A program made the translations under genes and the position numbers. This document shows, piece by piece, positions 46,631 through 58,210 of a stretch of 64,000 nt of DNA. The DNA comes from Marinibium conchae. Lineage in GTDB: Bacteria > Pseudomonadota > Gammaproteobacteria > Enterobacterales > Alteromonadaceae. The stretch is from NCBI RefSeq assembly GCF_015595035.1, contig NZ_JADNRN010000005.1, positions 83,588 to 147,587 on the forward strand, in the 5' to 3' direction. The number at the start of each line of letters is the position of its first letter. The first letter of the stretch is position 1. The notes beneath the pieces were generated by a model. That model had not been told where the DNA came from and ran no database searches. It saw only the letters and a program-made list of their open reading frames with translations.

Positions 46631-47932
46631 ATGAAATATAGATTGATAAAAGCTAGCATTTTGAGCATCACTATGACCATGACAATGTGGGCGGGTGCAG
46701 CCGAACAAAGTCTTGACAAAGTATCAGTAATTGTCGACCAAGGCGTTATTCTCGAAAGTGAAATTGTTGAGCTCGTAAGTGGTGTTAAGCAAGGTGCTGT
46801 TACCCAAGGACAAGCCCTACCCTCGGATCGAGCGTTAAGAACACAAGCTATCGAACGTTTAATATTGAAGAGCCTGCAAATGCAGATGGCCGAGAGAATG
46901 GGGATTCAAGTTAGCGACCCGCAACTAGAGCAAACCATTGCAAACATTGCCAAACGTGACAACATCAGCATCGAGCAATTACGCAGCAGAATTGAAGCAG
47001 ACGGAATGACCTACGACACTTACCGTGAAAAAGTAAGAGAAGAACTCATCACCGGTGAAGTTACCCGCGCGAACGTAAGACGTCGAATATATATAACACC
47101 ACAAGAAATCGACACCTTGGTTGGTCTTATCAACCAGCAAGGCGCTGAGCAAGCAGAGTATCGTCTTGGCCATATCCTAATTGCCCTGCCATCCGGAGCT
47201 ACAGAAGAGGATGTTAACAAAGCGCGGGAAACAGCAGATAGAGTGTATGAATTGCTATCGACTGGCTCAGATTTTACCAAAATTGCGATTGCTTCATCAT
47301 CTGGCCCTAAAGCCTTGGAAGGCGGTGATCTTGGTTGGATGAATGTTAACTCAATGCCAACGCTGTTTGCTGAAGCAGTACAAAGTAAGAAGAAAGATGC
47401 TCTGGTGGGTCCGTTGCGAAGCGGTGCAGGTTTTCATATTTTGAAGGTTATCGATTCTCGCGGTGTGGAAATCATTGAAGTAGAAGAAGTCAACGCCCGT
47501 CATATTCTTGTTAAGCCTTCAATTATACTAAGCGACCAAAAAGCCGAGCAAATGTTGCTTGATTTCAGAGCTGATTTATTAGCTGGTGAAGCTGACTTTG
47601 CTGCCCTTGCAAAAGAGCACTCAGAAGACCCAGGCTCAGCGCTTAAAGGCGGTGTTTTAGGCTGGAACGACCCCAATGTATATGTCCCTGAATTCAAAGA
47701 AGCACTTGCGCAGCTAGATAAAGACGAATACAGCCAACCTATTCGCTCTGTTCATGGTTGGCATTTGATTCAGTTAATCGACCGCCGGATAGACGATGCG
47801 ACAGAAAAACGTAAAGAAGATCGCGCATATCAATTACTGTTTAATCGTAAGTTTACCGAAGAAACAGATACTTGGTTGCGTGAAATGAGAGATGCAGCGT
47901 ATATCGAACTGCTCGATAAGAAAGACCTATAA
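46631..47932 (+). CDS. surA: Periplasmic chaperone and peptidyl-prolyl isomerase SurA
   Basis: Main chaperone escorting outer-membrane proteins such as LptD across the periplasm. It has 433 residues (E. coli 428). The signal peptide is cleaved near AGA-AEQ. The N-terminal chaperone domain (about 25-170) is followed by two parvulin domains (about 175-275, starting [12 protein letters not shown], and 287-385, starting [11 protein letters not shown]) and a C-terminal helix. The stop overlaps the pdxA start by one base (TAATG). Confidence 0.96.
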   Translation: MKYRLIKASILSITMTMTMWAGAAEQSLDKVSVIVDQGVILESEIVELVSGVKQGAVTQGQALPSDRALRTQAIERLILKSLQMQMAERMGIQVSDPQLEQTIANIAKRDNISIEQLRSRIEADGMTYDTYREKVREELITGEVTRANVRRRIYITPQEIDTLVGLINQQGAEQAEYRLGHILIALPSGATEEDVNKARETADRVYELLSTGSDFTKIAIASSSGPKALEGGDLGWMNVNSMPTLFAEAVQSKKKDALVGPLRSGAGFHILKVIDSRGVEIIEVEEVNARHILVKPSIILSDQKAEQMLLDFRADLLAGEADFAALAKEHSEDPGSALKGGVLGWNDPNVYVPEFKEALAQLDKDEYSQPIRSVHGWHLIQLIDRRIDDATEKRKEDRAYQLLFNRKFTEETDTWLREMRDAAYIELLDKKDL

Positions 47933-48918
47933 TGGCAAAATTTTTAAAGATTGCGGTTACTCCAGGCGAACCGGCAGGTATTGGTCCGGATCTCATTCTG
48001 ACCCTGTCGCAGCAACATTGGGATTGCCAATTAGTGGTGTATGCTGATAGCACTATGTTGGAGCAACGCGCTGCACAACTCGGTATTGAGGTTGATCTTA
48101 TTCCGTATGAAGACGACTCGACTTATATCCAAAAGCCAAAGCAGTTATTGGTTAAGCATATTCCTACTGCGGTGCCAGTTTTTGCTGGTGAGCTGAACAG
48201 TGAGAATGGACACTACGTAGTTGAAACTCTCAGGCAAGCTTGCGATGCCAATATTGAAGGTGCTTTTGATGCAGTCGTCACGGGCCCAGTTCACAAAGGT
48301 ATAATCAATAAGGCGGGAATTTCATTTAGCGGGCATACCGAGTTCTTCGCAAATCAATCCAACTGTAGCGATGTTGTGATGATGCTGGCAACCGACGGTT
48401 TGCGGGTGTGTTTAGCAACTACTCACATTCCTCTTCAATATGTATCAAAAGCAATCACTCCTGAAAGACTCGACAAAGTCATACACATTATTCATACCGA
48501 CATGAAGTTAAAATTCGGTATCGAGTCACCAAAAATTTACGTATGCGGCCTCAATCCGCATGCGGGAGAGGACGGTCATTTAGGTAACGAAGAGATTTTA
48601 GTCATTACGCCAAAGCTTAATGAATTGCGAGAACAGGGCATCAACCTAATTGGGCCTCTACCGGCTGACACCATCTTCCAACCAAAATATTTAGACCAAG
48701 CCGATGCAGTATTGGCGATGTATCACGACCAAGGCCTACCCGTTTTGAAATACAAGGGCTTCGGAGCATCAGTCAATATTACCTTGGGGCTACCCTTTAT
48801 TCGTACTTCTGTTGACCACGGCACAGCAGCAGACCTAGCGGGCTCAGGTAACATCGATTGCGGTAGTTTCGAGAAAGCTATCAACAAAGCAATAAAACTA
48901 GCGAAGAAAAAATCATGA
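47932..48918 (+). CDS. pdxA: 4-hydroxythreonine-4-phosphate dehydrogenase
   Basis: NAD-dependent oxidation step of pyridoxal phosphate synthesis; its product is used by PdxJ. It has 328 residues. It begins with [16 protein letters not shown]. Metal-binding histidines lie in [20 protein letters not shown] and [12 protein letters not shown]. It overlaps surA by one base and rsmA by four (ATGA). Confidence 0.96.
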   Translation: MAKFLKIAVTPGEPAGIGPDLILTLSQQHWDCQLVVYADSTMLEQRAAQLGIEVDLIPYEDDSTYIQKPKQLLVKHIPTAVPVFAGELNSENGHYVVETLRQACDANIEGAFDAVVTGPVHKGIINKAGISFSGHTEFFANQSNCSDVVMMLATDGLRVCLATTHIPLQYVSKAITPERLDKVIHIIHTDMKLKFGIESPKIYVCGLNPHAGEDGHLGNEEILVITPKLNELREQGINLIGPLPADTIFQPKYLDQADAVLAMYHDQGLPVLKYKGFGASVNITLGLPFIRTSVDHGTAADLAGSGNIDCGSFEKAINKAIKLAKKKS

Positions 48919-49715
48919 GCCAAAAGCATTTAGGCCACACGGCCAGAAAACGTTTTGGGCAGAACTTTTTACATGATCAATATGTTATCGACAAAATAGT
49001 CTCCGCCATCAACCCGCAGCCAGGTGAAAACCTTGTCGAAATAGGGCCTGGTTTGGGTGCGCTTACCGAGCCGGTGGCAGAATATATTGACCACTTAACC
49101 GTGGTAGAGCTCGACCGCGATCTTGCCAAGAGACTGATCCATCATCCCTTTTTAAATAAAAAACTCACTGTGATTGAACAGGATGCGCTTAAATTCGATT
49201 TCTCTAGCCTAATAAAGGAACCCGGTGATTTACGCATATTTGGAAATTTACCCTACAATATATCGACACCGCTCATGTTTCACTTGTTCTCTTTTTCAAC
49301 ACAAGTGAAAGATATGCACTTTATGCTGCAGAATGAAGTAGTAAAGCGACTTTGCGCTACTCACGGCGACAAACTGTACGGCCGCTTATCAGTGATGGCT
49401 CAATACTATTGCGATGCAAGTCCTGTTGTAGCCGTTCCTCCTAGCGCATTTAAACCCGCGCCTAAGGTTGATTCAGCCGTGGTAAGATTAGTACCTCACA
49501 AAACACCACCGGCAGACGTGAAAGACATAAACATCCTACAGCGCGTAGTAACAACCGCTTTCAATCAGCGTAGAAAAACCATTAGAAATAGTTTGAAAGA
49601 CTTACTCAGCTCTGACGACATAAGCGATCTGGGTATTAAGCCCGAACTACGCGCCGAAGCGCTGTCTTTGCAAGACTTTGCATTGCTTGCAAACAAGGTT
49701 CATTCTACTCTTTAA
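48915..49715 (+). CDS. rsmA: 16S rRNA dimethyladenosine transferase RsmA (KsgA)
   Basis: Dimethylates A1518 and A1519 of 16S rRNA, a late check on small-subunit assembly. It has 266 residues. Motifs are [10 protein letters not shown], the SAM-binding [21 protein letters not shown] and the catalytic NLPYNISTP. The C-terminal helical domain includes [14 protein letters not shown]. It is coupled to pdxA through ATGA. Confidence 0.97.
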   Translation: MSQKHLGHTARKRFGQNFLHDQYVIDKIVSAINPQPGENLVEIGPGLGALTEPVAEYIDHLTVVELDRDLAKRLIHHPFLNKKLTVIEQDALKFDFSSLIKEPGDLRIFGNLPYNISTPLMFHLFSFSTQVKDMHFMLQNEVVKRLCATHGDKLYGRLSVMAQYYCDASPVVAVPPSAFKPAPKVDSAVVRLVPHKTPPADVKDINILQRVVTTAFNQRRKTIRNSLKDLLSSDDISDLGIKPELRAEALSLQDFALLANKVHSTL

Positions 49716-49733
49716 AAAATGAGCAACTGAAGT

Positions 49734-50108
49734 ATGGAAGCCTTACTAAAAATAACGACTAGTACTCAATTTATCGGAAAACAAAATAATGCTGACCTAG
49801 AGTCGGTATTTGTGTTCAGCTATACCGTCACTATCACTAACCTCTCACAACAAACTGCTCAGTTGAAAAATCGCTACTGGTTAATCACTAACGGTGACGG
49901 TGAAAAGGTTGAAGTGAAGGGGCCTGGTGTCATTGGAGAGCAACCTTTCATTAAACCAAACTTGAGCTTTGAGTATACCAGTGCATCAATGTTAAAAACC
50001 CAAGTGGGCACTATGGAAGGTTATTACGAATTTGAGATGGCTGACGGCCAATTGCATCGTGAAGCCATTCCTGTGTTTACATTAGCGATTCCAAATAGTG
50101 TTCATTAA
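49734..50108 (+). CDS. apaG: ApaG family protein
   Basis: A 124-residue immunoglobulin-like beta-sandwich protein of the DUF525 family, usual length. Conserved blocks are FVFSYTVTITNLS, RYWLITNGDGEKVEVKGPGV and GEQPFIKPNLSFEYTS. The role is not firmly known; it is nearly always linked to rsmA and apaH. It begins 18 bases after rsmA and ends five bases before apaH. Confidence 0.94.
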   Translation: MEALLKITTSTQFIGKQNNADLESVFVFSYTVTITNLSQQTAQLKNRYWLITNGDGEKVEVKGPGVIGEQPFIKPNLSFEYTSASMLKTQVGTMEGYYEFEMADGQLHREAIPVFTLAIPNSVH

Positions 50109-50113
50109 TTGGC

Positions 50114-50917
50114 ATGAATAATTTTGTTGTTGGTGACATTCAGGGCTGTTACAAAGGCTTAAAATCGTTATTAAATAAAGCAAGATTTAACCCTCAGCAA
50201 GACAAGTTATGGGCTGTAGGAGACTTAATTGCTCGCGGCCCGAACTCACTAGAAAGCTTAAAATACCTTTATGATTTAGGCGAGCATTTCGACACCGTGT
50301 TGGGTAACCACGACCTACATCTCATAGCTATGGCTCACGGCATTGGTGAGCCAAAACCAGCTGATAAGCTCACAAAACTAATGAATCATAAGTCTTTCCC
50401 TATCCTTGTTGATTGGCTCATGAAAAAACCGCTCGCTATCAAGCCAAGTAAAAATATACTCATTAGTCATGCGGGTCTTTATCCCGCATGGTCGATAAGT
50501 AAAGGATTGGCGCTTTCCGAAGACATACAAGCTACCTTGCAAAGCGACAACGCTTTAAGCTTCTTAAAAGAAATGTACGGTAACACTCCCGACACGTGGA
50601 GTGACGATCTCAAGCTAAAAATGAGACGTCGTTTTGTCGTAAATGCCTTTACTCGCATGCGCTACCTGAATGGCATGGCATTAGAGTTCAAAACCAAATG
50701 TGCTCCTAGCCTAGCGCCGCAAGAACTCAAGCCTTGGTTCGATGTTCACAATAAAAAACTAAAAGAAAATAAAACGCTTATTTTCGGCCACTGGGCATCC
50801 TTGATGGGTAAGACCAATAAAAGCAATATCATTGGGCTAGACACTGGCTTTGTATGGGGCAAAGAAATGAGCCTTTACCATATCGAATCTCAACAAATAA
50901 TTCGCCATTCCGCATAA
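50114..50917 (+). CDS. apaH: Bis(5'-nucleosyl)-tetraphosphatase (symmetrical) ApaH
   Basis: Hydrolyses diadenosine tetraphosphate (Ap4A) to two ADP and also removes Np4 caps from RNA in E. coli. It has 267 residues of the calcineurin-like phosphoesterase fold. Metal-binding motifs are GDIQGCYKGL, GDLIARGPNS, GNHDLHL, the His of LISHAGLYP and FGHWASL. It is the last gene of the lptD operon. Confidence 0.96.
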   Translation: MNNFVVGDIQGCYKGLKSLLNKARFNPQQDKLWAVGDLIARGPNSLESLKYLYDLGEHFDTVLGNHDLHLIAMAHGIGEPKPADKLTKLMNHKSFPILVDWLMKKPLAIKPSKNILISHAGLYPAWSISKGLALSEDIQATLQSDNALSFLKEMYGNTPDTWSDDLKLKMRRRFVVNAFTRMRYLNGMALEFKTKCAPSLAPQELKPWFDVHNKKLKENKTLIFGHWASLMGKTNKSNIIGLDTGFVWGKEMSLYHIESQQIIRHSA

Positions 50918-51057
50918 AGATTTTCTCCCTACTTCCGATAGAGCTTGTACATAGTTATTATTTTACGTACCTGTTTAGTCAACATACTCAAGTATCATGA
51001 ATGATTCTTGATTTCGTACAAGAAATTCAGCAAACAGTCTTAATGAGGATATTGGAA

Positions 51058-53082
51058 ATGAATTTAACAGTCGCAATGCGAGTTATCGTCGGGTTTTCGG
51101 TGATCAGTTTATTACTCGTGATGCTAAGCGGAATTTCCTTATATAACCTCAGCGAGGTAGAAGACGCAACAAGCGAGGTAAGTCAGTTAGCCCTTCCTAC
51201 TGTTGGAGGAAGTAACGAGCTCAAAGCCTCATTTCTAAATCTTGGTCGACTTACCTTTGAAGGTTACCTTACCCAAGAGGAATCGGTATTAGGTGATAAG
51301 AACAAGGAGTTTCAAGCGAGTACTGCTAACTTTTATTCGCAGCTTGAAATACTGCGCACAGTTGTAAAGGAACAAAAAGTCCTCCGCAGCGCATTATCTT
51401 CCGTCGAAGTCGTTTATGATAGTTACATCAGTAATGCAAACTCAGTGTTCGACAATCACCTTCAAGAGTTAAACTTAAAACAAGCAGTACAAGAAAAATT
51501 TTCGGTCATCGAGGAAAGTGCAGACGATGCTTCATCCTTACTGCTCGATTTTGCTGACTTGGATGAAGTTATCGAGTCTGAGGTGCTTAGTGAAGTAGCG
51601 GAAGACGGTAGTTCATTAGAATCAAGTATTTTATCTGTGCTTAGTGCCGCTTCAGAGTACGCTAAAACAGAAACCTTGCAACGTGCCGAAATTCGACGTC
51701 AAGAGCTCAACGTGTTAATGACACAAGCAGAAGACAAATATGCCGCTATGGTGAGCAAAGCCAATGGCGAAGACGATACCGGCACCCTTGATGAGGTTGG
51801 CGAACTTATCGATTCCATCAAAGAACAACTCTTAGGTTCAAGCGGTGTTGTCAGCTCACAAATTAATATGCTCGAGCGCGCATTAGCAGCAAAACAATTT
51901 TTGGACGAATCAGACAGCGACATCAACAAAGGTTTGGACGCCCTTAGTGAGCTTCTTAAGCTAGCGAATCAAAGAGCGAGTGATTTAAAGGAAGGCGTTA
52001 CTGACCAAGTGAGTTCGAGCATGCAAACCATCGGAGTGATGGTTTTGATTTCTATCGCGATTGCAGTATTTACGACTTACAAAAGTGTGAGAGCAATCAC
52101 AGAGCCATTAGCGAAGGTTAACGACTTACTCAATATTGCATCCTCCGGTGATCTCACGCATCGCCTAGATGATTCCTCGAATGATGAATTCGGTATACTA
52201 TCGAAAAACTGTAATAAGCTCATCGATAATTTAAAAGCGCTCATCGACGGCATCCATCGCCGAGCGGAACAGCTTGCCGCAGCCTCGGGTGAGACCTCTT
52301 CGGTTACCGAACAAACGACTAATTCGATCCAAGAGCAAAAATCACAAATCTCTCAAATTGCCGCTGCTACGACCGAAATGCACAGTACATCACAGCTTGT
52401 TTCACAAAGCGCTGATGACACATTGCATGAAATAGGGAATGCTGACCAAGAAGCCGAGAAGGTGAAGCAAATATCGCTAGACAACAAACACACTATTGAG
52501 GTGCTGGCTAAAGACGTTCAAGAAGCGGCAGATGTTATCAATAAATTGCATCAAGATAGCGCTAGTATCGGTGGTATTCTGGACGTAATTAGGGGCGTTG
52601 CAGACCAAACTAACTTATTAGCGCTAAATGCGGCAATAGAAGCAGCTCGAGCAGGTGAACAGGGTCGAGGCTTTGCTGTCGTTGCTGATGAAGTAAGAAC
52701 CCTTGCAAGCAGAACGCAAGAGTCGACTCAAGAGATTAACTCCATGATTGAAGTATTGCAGGCTGGCGCAGAAAAAGCGGTTGCAGTAATGACTCAGGGT
52801 AAACAACAAACCGAAGCCTGTGTAGAGCAAACCGAGAAAGCTTCTCAAGCGCTCGACCTTATTACCGATGCCGTCCACAGAGCGCATGAAGTGAGTACAC
52901 GAATTGAACATGCCGCACGGGAACAGAACCAAGTGTCTGCTGAAATAAGCGAGAAACTAGAAAACATCGTCGGAATTGCTGAAGAAACGACACTAGGTGC
53001 GCAGCAGACCACGCAATCAAGTGCAGAAGTAGCAAGACTCGCAGACGAACTGCAAGAGTCTATTGGCGAATTCAAGGTATAA
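51058..53082 (+). CDS. Methyl-accepting chemotaxis protein
   Basis: Transmembrane chemoreceptor, 674 residues from the ATG at 51058, which has GAGG upstream; an ATG 19 codons earlier is in frame but has no ribosome site. First span about 8-30. A long all-helical periplasmic domain about 31-320 resembles the helical-bimodular type; its ligand cannot be read from sequence. Second span about 325-345, HAMP about 347-400, and the signalling domain with the hairpin tip [20 protein letters not shown]. The C-terminus ends [11 protein letters not shown] with no CheR-tether pentapeptide. Monocistronic, with its own terminator. Confidence 0.93.
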   Translation: MNLTVAMRVIVGFSVISLLLVMLSGISLYNLSEVEDATSEVSQLALPTVGGSNELKASFLNLGRLTFEGYLTQEESVLGDKNKEFQASTANFYSQLEILRTVVKEQKVLRSALSSVEVVYDSYISNANSVFDNHLQELNLKQAVQEKFSVIEESADDASSLLLDFADLDEVIESEVLSEVAEDGSSLESSILSVLSAASEYAKTETLQRAEIRRQELNVLMTQAEDKYAAMVSKANGEDDTGTLDEVGELIDSIKEQLLGSSGVVSSQINMLERALAAKQFLDESDSDINKGLDALSELLKLANQRASDLKEGVTDQVSSSMQTIGVMVLISIAIAVFTTYKSVRAITEPLAKVNDLLNIASSGDLTHRLDDSSNDEFGILSKNCNKLIDNLKALIDGIHRRAEQLAAASGETSSVTEQTTNSIQEQKSQISQIAAATTEMHSTSQLVSQSADDTLHEIGNADQEAEKVKQISLDNKHTIEVLAKDVQEAADVINKLHQDSASIGGILDVIRGVADQTNLLALNAAIEAARAGEQGRGFAVVADEVRTLASRTQESTQEINSMIEVLQAGAEKAVAVMTQGKQQTEACVEQTEKASQALDLITDAVHRAHEVSTRIEHAAREQNQVSAEISEKLENIVGIAEETTLGAQQTTQSSAEVARLADELQESIGEFKV

Positions 53083-53125
53083 AAGTATAAGTGTGAGATA
53101 ATGCAGATAATCAGTTATTGCTTAG

Positions 53126-53168
53126 AGTGCCGGCAGCGTTAAGCTCCGCCGGCACTTCGGTTTTCTTA
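53126..53168 (+). terminator. Terminator of the chemoreceptor gene
   Basis: A 9-bp GC-rich stem AGTGCCGGC / GCCGGCACT with a 13-base loop, followed by TTCGGTTTTCTT on the plus strand. It lies about 45 bases past the chemoreceptor stop. Confidence 0.8.
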
Positions 53169-53170
53169 AC

Positions 53171-54520
53171 CTACTCAAACAGCGCTTTATGTAATACTTT
53201 AACAACACTTTCACTATCTTGATTGTTCACTACAAACGACAAGTTATGCGGATTAGCGCCAAAGCAAATCATACGTAAATTAAAATCTGAAATAGCAGCA
53301 AATATTTTACTCGATACGCCCGCAGCACTGTGCATATTATTTCCAACAACAGTGACCACGTCGAAGCCTTGCTCAACAGTAACATCACATATCGTTGTTA
53401 ACTCAGCCAAAGTCTCTTTATTCATTTTTTCAGAAACAGTATTAGGTGGGTTGTCGAGGGTGAATGAAACTGAAATTTCCGACGTAGTAACCAAATCAAC
53501 CGATAATTTATGCTTAGCGATAATGGTAAAAACTCGTTGTAGGAAGCCCTGAGCGTACATCATTTTTGGCGTTTTCACCGTTACCATAACTTGATCTTTT
53601 CGTCTTGTTATAGCTCTATATGATGGTTCAACTTCACAGTCGCGTACAATCCATGTACCGCCTTTTTCTGGCTCTTTACTTGACCCTACGAATACCTTTA
53701 TGTTTTTTCTAAGTGCTGGCTCCATTGTTGCAGGGTGAAGCACTTTAGCACCAAAGGTCGCCATTTCTGCCGCTTCTTCAAAGCTAAGCTCTGCCAAAGG
53801 TTTTGCTTTGTCAGTGATGCGCGGATCAGTGGTATAAACCCCGATTACATCAGTCCATATTTCGCAGGTTTCTGCATCAATAGCTTCGGCTAAAAGCGCA
53901 GCAGTAAAGTCTGAACCACCTCTGCCTAAGGTCGTTGTTCGTCCTTGTTCATCAGCCCCTACAAAACCCTGTGTAACGACCACTGAGTTGCTTAACTCAG
54001 GCACTAACAAGGCTTGAGACAATTGCCGTATGGTAGCAACTTCAGGCGATGCATCAGTGAAGGTTGAATCGGTTCTTAATACTTTTCTAACGTCAAAATT
54101 AACCGCCGCAACGCCAAACTCTCGAAGCACCGCGCTAAACAACAGCGAAGACATGCGCTCCCCCATGGATAAAAGGGCATCCTTTAAGTCATCTCGAAAA
54201 TTGATCTCTTCATTTGTTGCCAGTCGCGTCAGTTCTTCCAGCTTAGTCTCTAACTTCTCAGAAACTTCTTCTGGGTGTGTTAGCTTTGCTACAATAGCAT
54301 GCTCAATTGCACGTATATTATCAACGATATCGTGAATTTGCTTGCTCGTTAAGGCGGTATTTGCCAGCGTTACTAGATGATTCGTTACGCCAGCAGAAGC
54401 GCTTACCACAACCACTTTAGTTTGTTTATTTCCCGCAATAATACGAGCACAGTTCTGCATGGTCTCGTAGTTTGCGACGCTGGTTCCGCCGAATTTTGCA
54501 ACGTTTAAGCTAGTTGTCAT
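53171..54520 (-). CDS. lysC: Lysine-sensitive aspartokinase III
   Basis: Phosphorylates aspartate in the first step toward lysine, methionine and threonine. It has 449 residues, equal to E. coli LysC, and no homoserine dehydrogenase domain. The kinase domain (1-290) has AKFGGTSVANYE and TLGRGGSDFTAALLAEA. Two ACT domains follow (about 305-449), with MVTVKTPKMMYAQGFLQRVF where lysine binds in this group. AGGAA precedes the ATG. It begins 15 bases after the DUF192 gene. No lysine riboswitch fold was found upstream. Confidence 0.95.
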   Translation of the reverse strand: MTTSLNVAKFGGTSVANYETMQNCARIIAGNKQTKVVVVSASAGVTNHLVTLANTALTSKQIHDIVDNIRAIEHAIVAKLTHPEEVSEKLETKLEELTRLATNEEINFRDDLKDALLSMGERMSSLLFSAVLREFGVAAVNFDVRKVLRTDSTFTDASPEVATIRQLSQALLVPELSNSVVVTQGFVGADEQGRTTTLGRGGSDFTAALLAEAIDAETCEIWTDVIGVYTTDPRITDKAKPLAELSFEEAAEMATFGAKVLHPATMEPALRKNIKVFVGSSKEPEKGGTWIVRDCEVEPSYRAITRRKDQVMVTVKTPKMMYAQGFLQRVFTIIAKHKLSVDLVTTSEISVSFTLDNPPNTVSEKMNKETLAELTTICDVTVEQGFDVVTVVGNNMHSAAGVSSKIFAAISDFNLRMICFGANPHNLSFVVNNQDSESVVKVLHKALFE

Positions 54521-54535
54521 TTTATTTCCTATCTA

Positions 54536-55078
54536 CTACTTTTTAACACTTTTAGGCTGCTTTACACGCCCTTCAATTGATATTTTATCGCCTTCTTTTA
54601 TACCCTGCTTGGCAAACCAACCTTGGTTCATTTCAAGCGCAAAAAGAACCGGTTTCGACGACTTCACCGACGTTAAATCGTGGGGTTTTAGCTGCTTTAT
54701 GTCAACAATCGTGCCGTCAACGGTAATATATGCCAAATCTAACGGAATGAATGTATTCTTCATCCAAATACTGGCGATTCGTTCATCATCAAATTGGAAC
54801 AACATGCCACAGTCATCGCACAGACTTCTGCGATGCATTAGCCCTAAGGCTCTTTCGTCAAAGCTATCTGCAAACTCTACGCTCAGTGCAATATTGGCAA
54901 ATTCAATATTTATGGTGTTATCGTCTTGCAAAAGCGCTTTTTCTTCCTCAGTTAAATCAGCGAAATCGTCGATATCACTAGAGGATTGGGCACAAGCCTG
55001 TAAGGAAAGAAAAGCCACTAGCGCTAATCCGGCAGTTTTTAGCAATACAGCTGTTTTTGTCCCGCGTTTGTTCAACAT
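54536..55078 (-). CDS. DUF192 family lipoprotein
   Basis: From ATG 55078 (a GTG four codons earlier is in frame) it has 180 residues. The signal peptide ends LSLQAC, with lipidated Cys29. The DUF192 domain (about 60-172) has the family core RALGLMHRRSL, GMLFQFDDERIASIWMKNT and IPLDLAYI, including a Cys-x-x-Cys pair (LCDDCGML). The function of the family is unknown. It sits directly upstream of lysC on the same strand. Confidence 0.88.
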   Translation of the reverse strand: MLNKRGTKTAVLLKTAGLALVAFLSLQACAQSSSDIDDFADLTEEEKALLQDDNTINIEFANIALSVEFADSFDERALGLMHRRSLCDDCGMLFQFDDERIASIWMKNTFIPLDLAYITVDGTIVDIKQLKPHDLTSVKSSKPVLFALEMNQGWFAKQGIKEGDKISIEGRVKQPKSVKK

Positions 55079-55221
55079 GGTGTGTCTCACTTAAATATTT
55101 ATAGTTTTTACAGCTACTTTTAGGGTGTTTATCTGATCTCAAATATGGGTTAGATATATGACTAATATTGATAGTATCTAACGGAACAGGGTAATTGTTA
55201 ATGACTTTTTGGTTACATCAT

Positions 55222-55263
55222 AAAACAAAAAACCGATAGTAAAGATTGCTCTATACTACCGGC
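55222..55263 (-). terminator. Terminator of acnB
   Basis: On the minus strand CCGGTAGTA pairs with TACTATCGG (one G-U) around a 12-base loop and is followed by TTTTTTGTTTT. It lies about 80 bases beyond the acnB stop and ahead of the DUF192 gene. Confidence 0.85.
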
Positions 55264-55345
55264 TTTGATTAACTTGCTAAGAAAAGTTCAGTGCTTAAAT
55301 ACGACTTCATGATTTCATGAAAGACCTAAGCTTTTGCGAACCTTC

Positions 55346-57958
55346 TTACGCAATATTTAGCGTCGGAATGATGTTCTCTTTCGCTTTTGTAGCTGCTTCA
55401 CTGAATTTCGGCATGCGATCAAAGTTTAAGTATTTGAATACTTCGCCACTCATCGACTCAATTTTGCTAGCATATTCCATGTACTCTTCAGCAGTTGGGA
55501 TACGACCAACAATTGCACCTACTGCGGCCATCTCAGCCGAGCACAAGTAAACATTTGCGCCATCACCTAGACGATTCGGGAAGTTACGAGTTGACGTGGA
55601 CAGCACTGTCGCGCCAGCAAGTACACGTGCTTGGTTACCCATACACAGAGAACAACCTGACATTTCCATTCTTACGCCAGCTTTCCCGTAAATACTGAAA
55701 TATCCCTCTTCCATCAGCTGGGCTTCGTCCATCTTCGTCGGTGGCGACATCCATAAACGAGTAGGTAGTGTTCCTTTGAACTGCTCAAGCAACTTACCAG
55801 CGGCGCGGAAGTGACCGATGTTTGTCATACAAGAACCGATAAATACTTCATCGACTTTGTCGCCCGCTACCTCTGATAACGTTTTAGCGTCATCGGGATC
55901 GTTTGGACAGCAAAGAATGGGTTCGTTGATTTCATCGAGATCAATTTCAATAACTTCAGCATACTCTGCGTCGGCATCAGCCTGCATTAACGAAGGCTCT
56001 GCTAGCCATTCTTCCATCTTGCGCGCACGACGCTCAAGCGTTCTTGGGTCACCGTAGCCTTCGTTTATCATCCAACGAAGCATAGTGATGTTTGAATTTA
56101 AGTACTCTGCAACCGACTCTTCAGAAAGTTTAATAGTACAGCCTGCCGCGGAACGCTCTGCTGATGCGTCTGACAATTCAAAGGCTTGTTCAACTGTTAA
56201 GTCTTCAAGGCCTTCAATTTCAAGGATTCTGCCGGAAAAAGCGTTCACCTTACCTTTCTTCGCAACAGTTAATAAACCTTGTTTTATTGCGTACAGTGGA
56301 ATTGCATGTACCAAGTCACGAAGCGTAATACCCGGCTTCATTTTACCTTTAAAGCGAACAAGTACTGATTCAGGCATGTCGAGTGGCATAACACCCGTTG
56401 CGGCGGCAAAGGCCACTAGGCCAGAACCGGCTGGGAAGGATATCCCCATCGGGAAGCGCGTATGTGAGTCACCACCAGTACCTACTGTATCTGGCAATAA
56501 CATGCGGTTTAACCATGAATGGATAATACCGTCACCTGGGCGAAGTGAGACACCGCCGCGGTTCATAATAAAATCAGGAAGAGTATGCTGAGTGTCAATA
56601 TCGACTGGCTTTGGATAAGCCGCGGTATGACAAAAAGACTGCATGGTTAAATCAGCTGTAAAGCCTAGGCACGCTAAGTCTTTGAGTTCGTCTCGTGTCA
56701 TCGGCCCAGTGGTGTCTTGAGAGCCGACCGTCGTCATTTTTGGCTCACAGTATGTGCCAGGGCGCATGCCTTCCACACCACAAGCCTTGCCCACCATTTT
56801 CTGTGCAAGCGTAAAGCCTTTATCTGAACTAGCAGGTACTTCTGGTAATCTGAATAAGTCAGTTGCCCCTAAACCTAATGCTTCACGCGCTCTCTCGGTT
56901 AAGCCACGGCCTATGATCAAGTTGATACGGCCGCCTGCACGCACTTCATCAAGTAGCACGTCAGATTTGTATTCGAAAGTAGAGAGAACCTCGCCTGTTT
57001 CAGCATTTTTTACTTCACCAGCGAAAGGATAGATGTCGATGACATCACCCATGTTTAACTTGTCAACGTCGGCTTCAAAAACTAAAGCACCAGCATCTTC
57101 CATCGTATTGAAGAAAATGGGAGCAACTTTGCCGCCAATGCACACACCACCGCCACGCTTGTTTGGCACGCCAGGTAGATCTTCACCGAAAAACCATAGA
57201 ACAGAGTTGGTGGCTGATTTACGAGAAGACCCTGTACCTACTACATCACCAACGTAAGCAACAGGATGGCCTTTCGCTTTGATTTCTTCAATTTGCGCTA
57301 GTGGACCAACTTCACCGTGAACTTCAGGTGTTAAGCCGTCGCGTGTCATTTTTAACATCGCACGAGCATGTAATGGAATATCTGGACGAGACCACGCGTC
57401 TGGCGCTGGTGATAAGTCATCGGTATTGGTTTCACCGGTAACTTTGAAAACCGAGTAAGTGATTTTTTCGGCAAGATCTGGACGCGAAGTGAACCATTCA
57501 CCTTCAGCCCAAGAGTTCATCACGTCGGTCGCGAATTTATTGCCCGCTTTGTGCTTCTCATCGACATCGTGGAAAGCATCAAACATCAATAAAGTGTGCT
57601 TTAATTCTTCTGCTGCAAGTTCAGCTAAATCATCATTATCAAGCAAGCTTACTAATGTTTCTATGTTGTAACCACCGTGCATGTTTCCTAGTAACTGGAC
57701 TGCAGCATCGGGACTGATTAGGTCACACTTTTCGTCACCCTTGGCGATCGCGCTCAGGAAGCCTGCTTTTACATAAGCCGCTTCATCTACACCGGGAGGT
57801 ACTCGCTCAGAAATGAGCTCTAACAGGAATTCTTCTTCGCCTGCTGGCGGGTTTTTTAATAGTTCTACTAAAGCAGCAACCTGCTCTGGATTGAGTGGCT
57901 TCGGTGGAATGCCCTCAGCTGCACGCTCTTCTACATGCTTACGATAATTTTCTAACAC
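55346..57958 (-). CDS. acnB: Bifunctional aconitate hydratase 2 / 2-methylisocitrate dehydratase
   Basis: Main TCA-cycle aconitase; it also acts on 2-methylisocitrate. It has 870 residues (E. coli 865). The start is GTG behind GAGGG. The N-terminal HEAT-like domain (1-160) is unique to AcnB and can bind mRNA when the cluster is lost. The swivel domain comes next (about 170-390). The 4Fe-4S ligands are Cys in [12 protein letters not shown] and the pair in [11 protein letters not shown] clear sigma-70 promoter lies about 130 bases upstream. Confidence 0.97.
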   Translation of the reverse strand: MLENYRKHVEERAAEGIPPKPLNPEQVAALVELLKNPPAGEEEFLLELISERVPPGVDEAAYVKAGFLSAIAKGDEKCDLISPDAAVQLLGNMHGGYNIETLVSLLDNDDLAELAAEELKHTLLMFDAFHDVDEKHKAGNKFATDVMNSWAEGEWFTSRPDLAEKITYSVFKVTGETNTDDLSPAPDAWSRPDIPLHARAMLKMTRDGLTPEVHGEVGPLAQIEEIKAKGHPVAYVGDVVGTGSSRKSATNSVLWFFGEDLPGVPNKRGGGVCIGGKVAPIFFNTMEDAGALVFEADVDKLNMGDVIDIYPFAGEVKNAETGEVLSTFEYKSDVLLDEVRAGGRINLIIGRGLTERAREALGLGATDLFRLPEVPASSDKGFTLAQKMVGKACGVEGMRPGTYCEPKMTTVGSQDTTGPMTRDELKDLACLGFTADLTMQSFCHTAAYPKPVDIDTQHTLPDFIMNRGGVSLRPGDGIIHSWLNRMLLPDTVGTGGDSHTRFPMGISFPAGSGLVAFAAATGVMPLDMPESVLVRFKGKMKPGITLRDLVHAIPLYAIKQGLLTVAKKGKVNAFSGRILEIEGLEDLTVEQAFELSDASAERSAAGCTIKLSEESVAEYLNSNITMLRWMINEGYGDPRTLERRARKMEEWLAEPSLMQADADAEYAEVIEIDLDEINEPILCCPNDPDDAKTLSEVAGDKVDEVFIGSCMTNIGHFRAAGKLLEQFKGTLPTRLWMSPPTKMDEAQLMEEGYFSIYGKAGVRMEMSGCSLCMGNQARVLAGATVLSTSTRNFPNRLGDGANVYLCSAEMAAVGAIVGRIPTAEEYMEYASKIESMSGEVFKYLNFDRMPKFSEAATKAKENIIPTLNIA

Positions 57959-58089
57959 TATTTAACCCTCTTTTAGGTGCTGGGCGTTTGGTCTTAACTT
58001 GATTTGTAACCATCAAGTGGGACATCCAGCAGGAACAAAGTATAGTAAAGCACCCCCCACATTTTTGGGATGTACTTTTTGCGTCGCAC

Positions 58090-58118
58090 ATTATAGCGCT
58101 TAACGATAAGAATTTGAA
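58090..58118 (-). promoter_or_regulatory. Promoter of acnB
   Basis: Perfect -10 box TATAAT (58090-58095), 17-base spacer and -35 box TTCAAA on the minus strand. The leader would be about 125 bases. The rest of the 57959-58210 gap shows nothing else I can support. Confidence 0.6.
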
Positions 58119-58210
58119 TGCTAAAAGCTTTCGGCTTAATTATAGCCAATATTCAGCAAACTAATTGTTTTATTATTGTTAATGGATTTAGCTAATACCT
58201 ACAACCATCA

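Noticed and set aside
55079..55345. Lysine riboswitch upstream of the DUF192-lysC pair
   Set aside because: The region contains only the acnB terminator and AT-rich sequence; I could not draw the multi-helix lysine aptamer.
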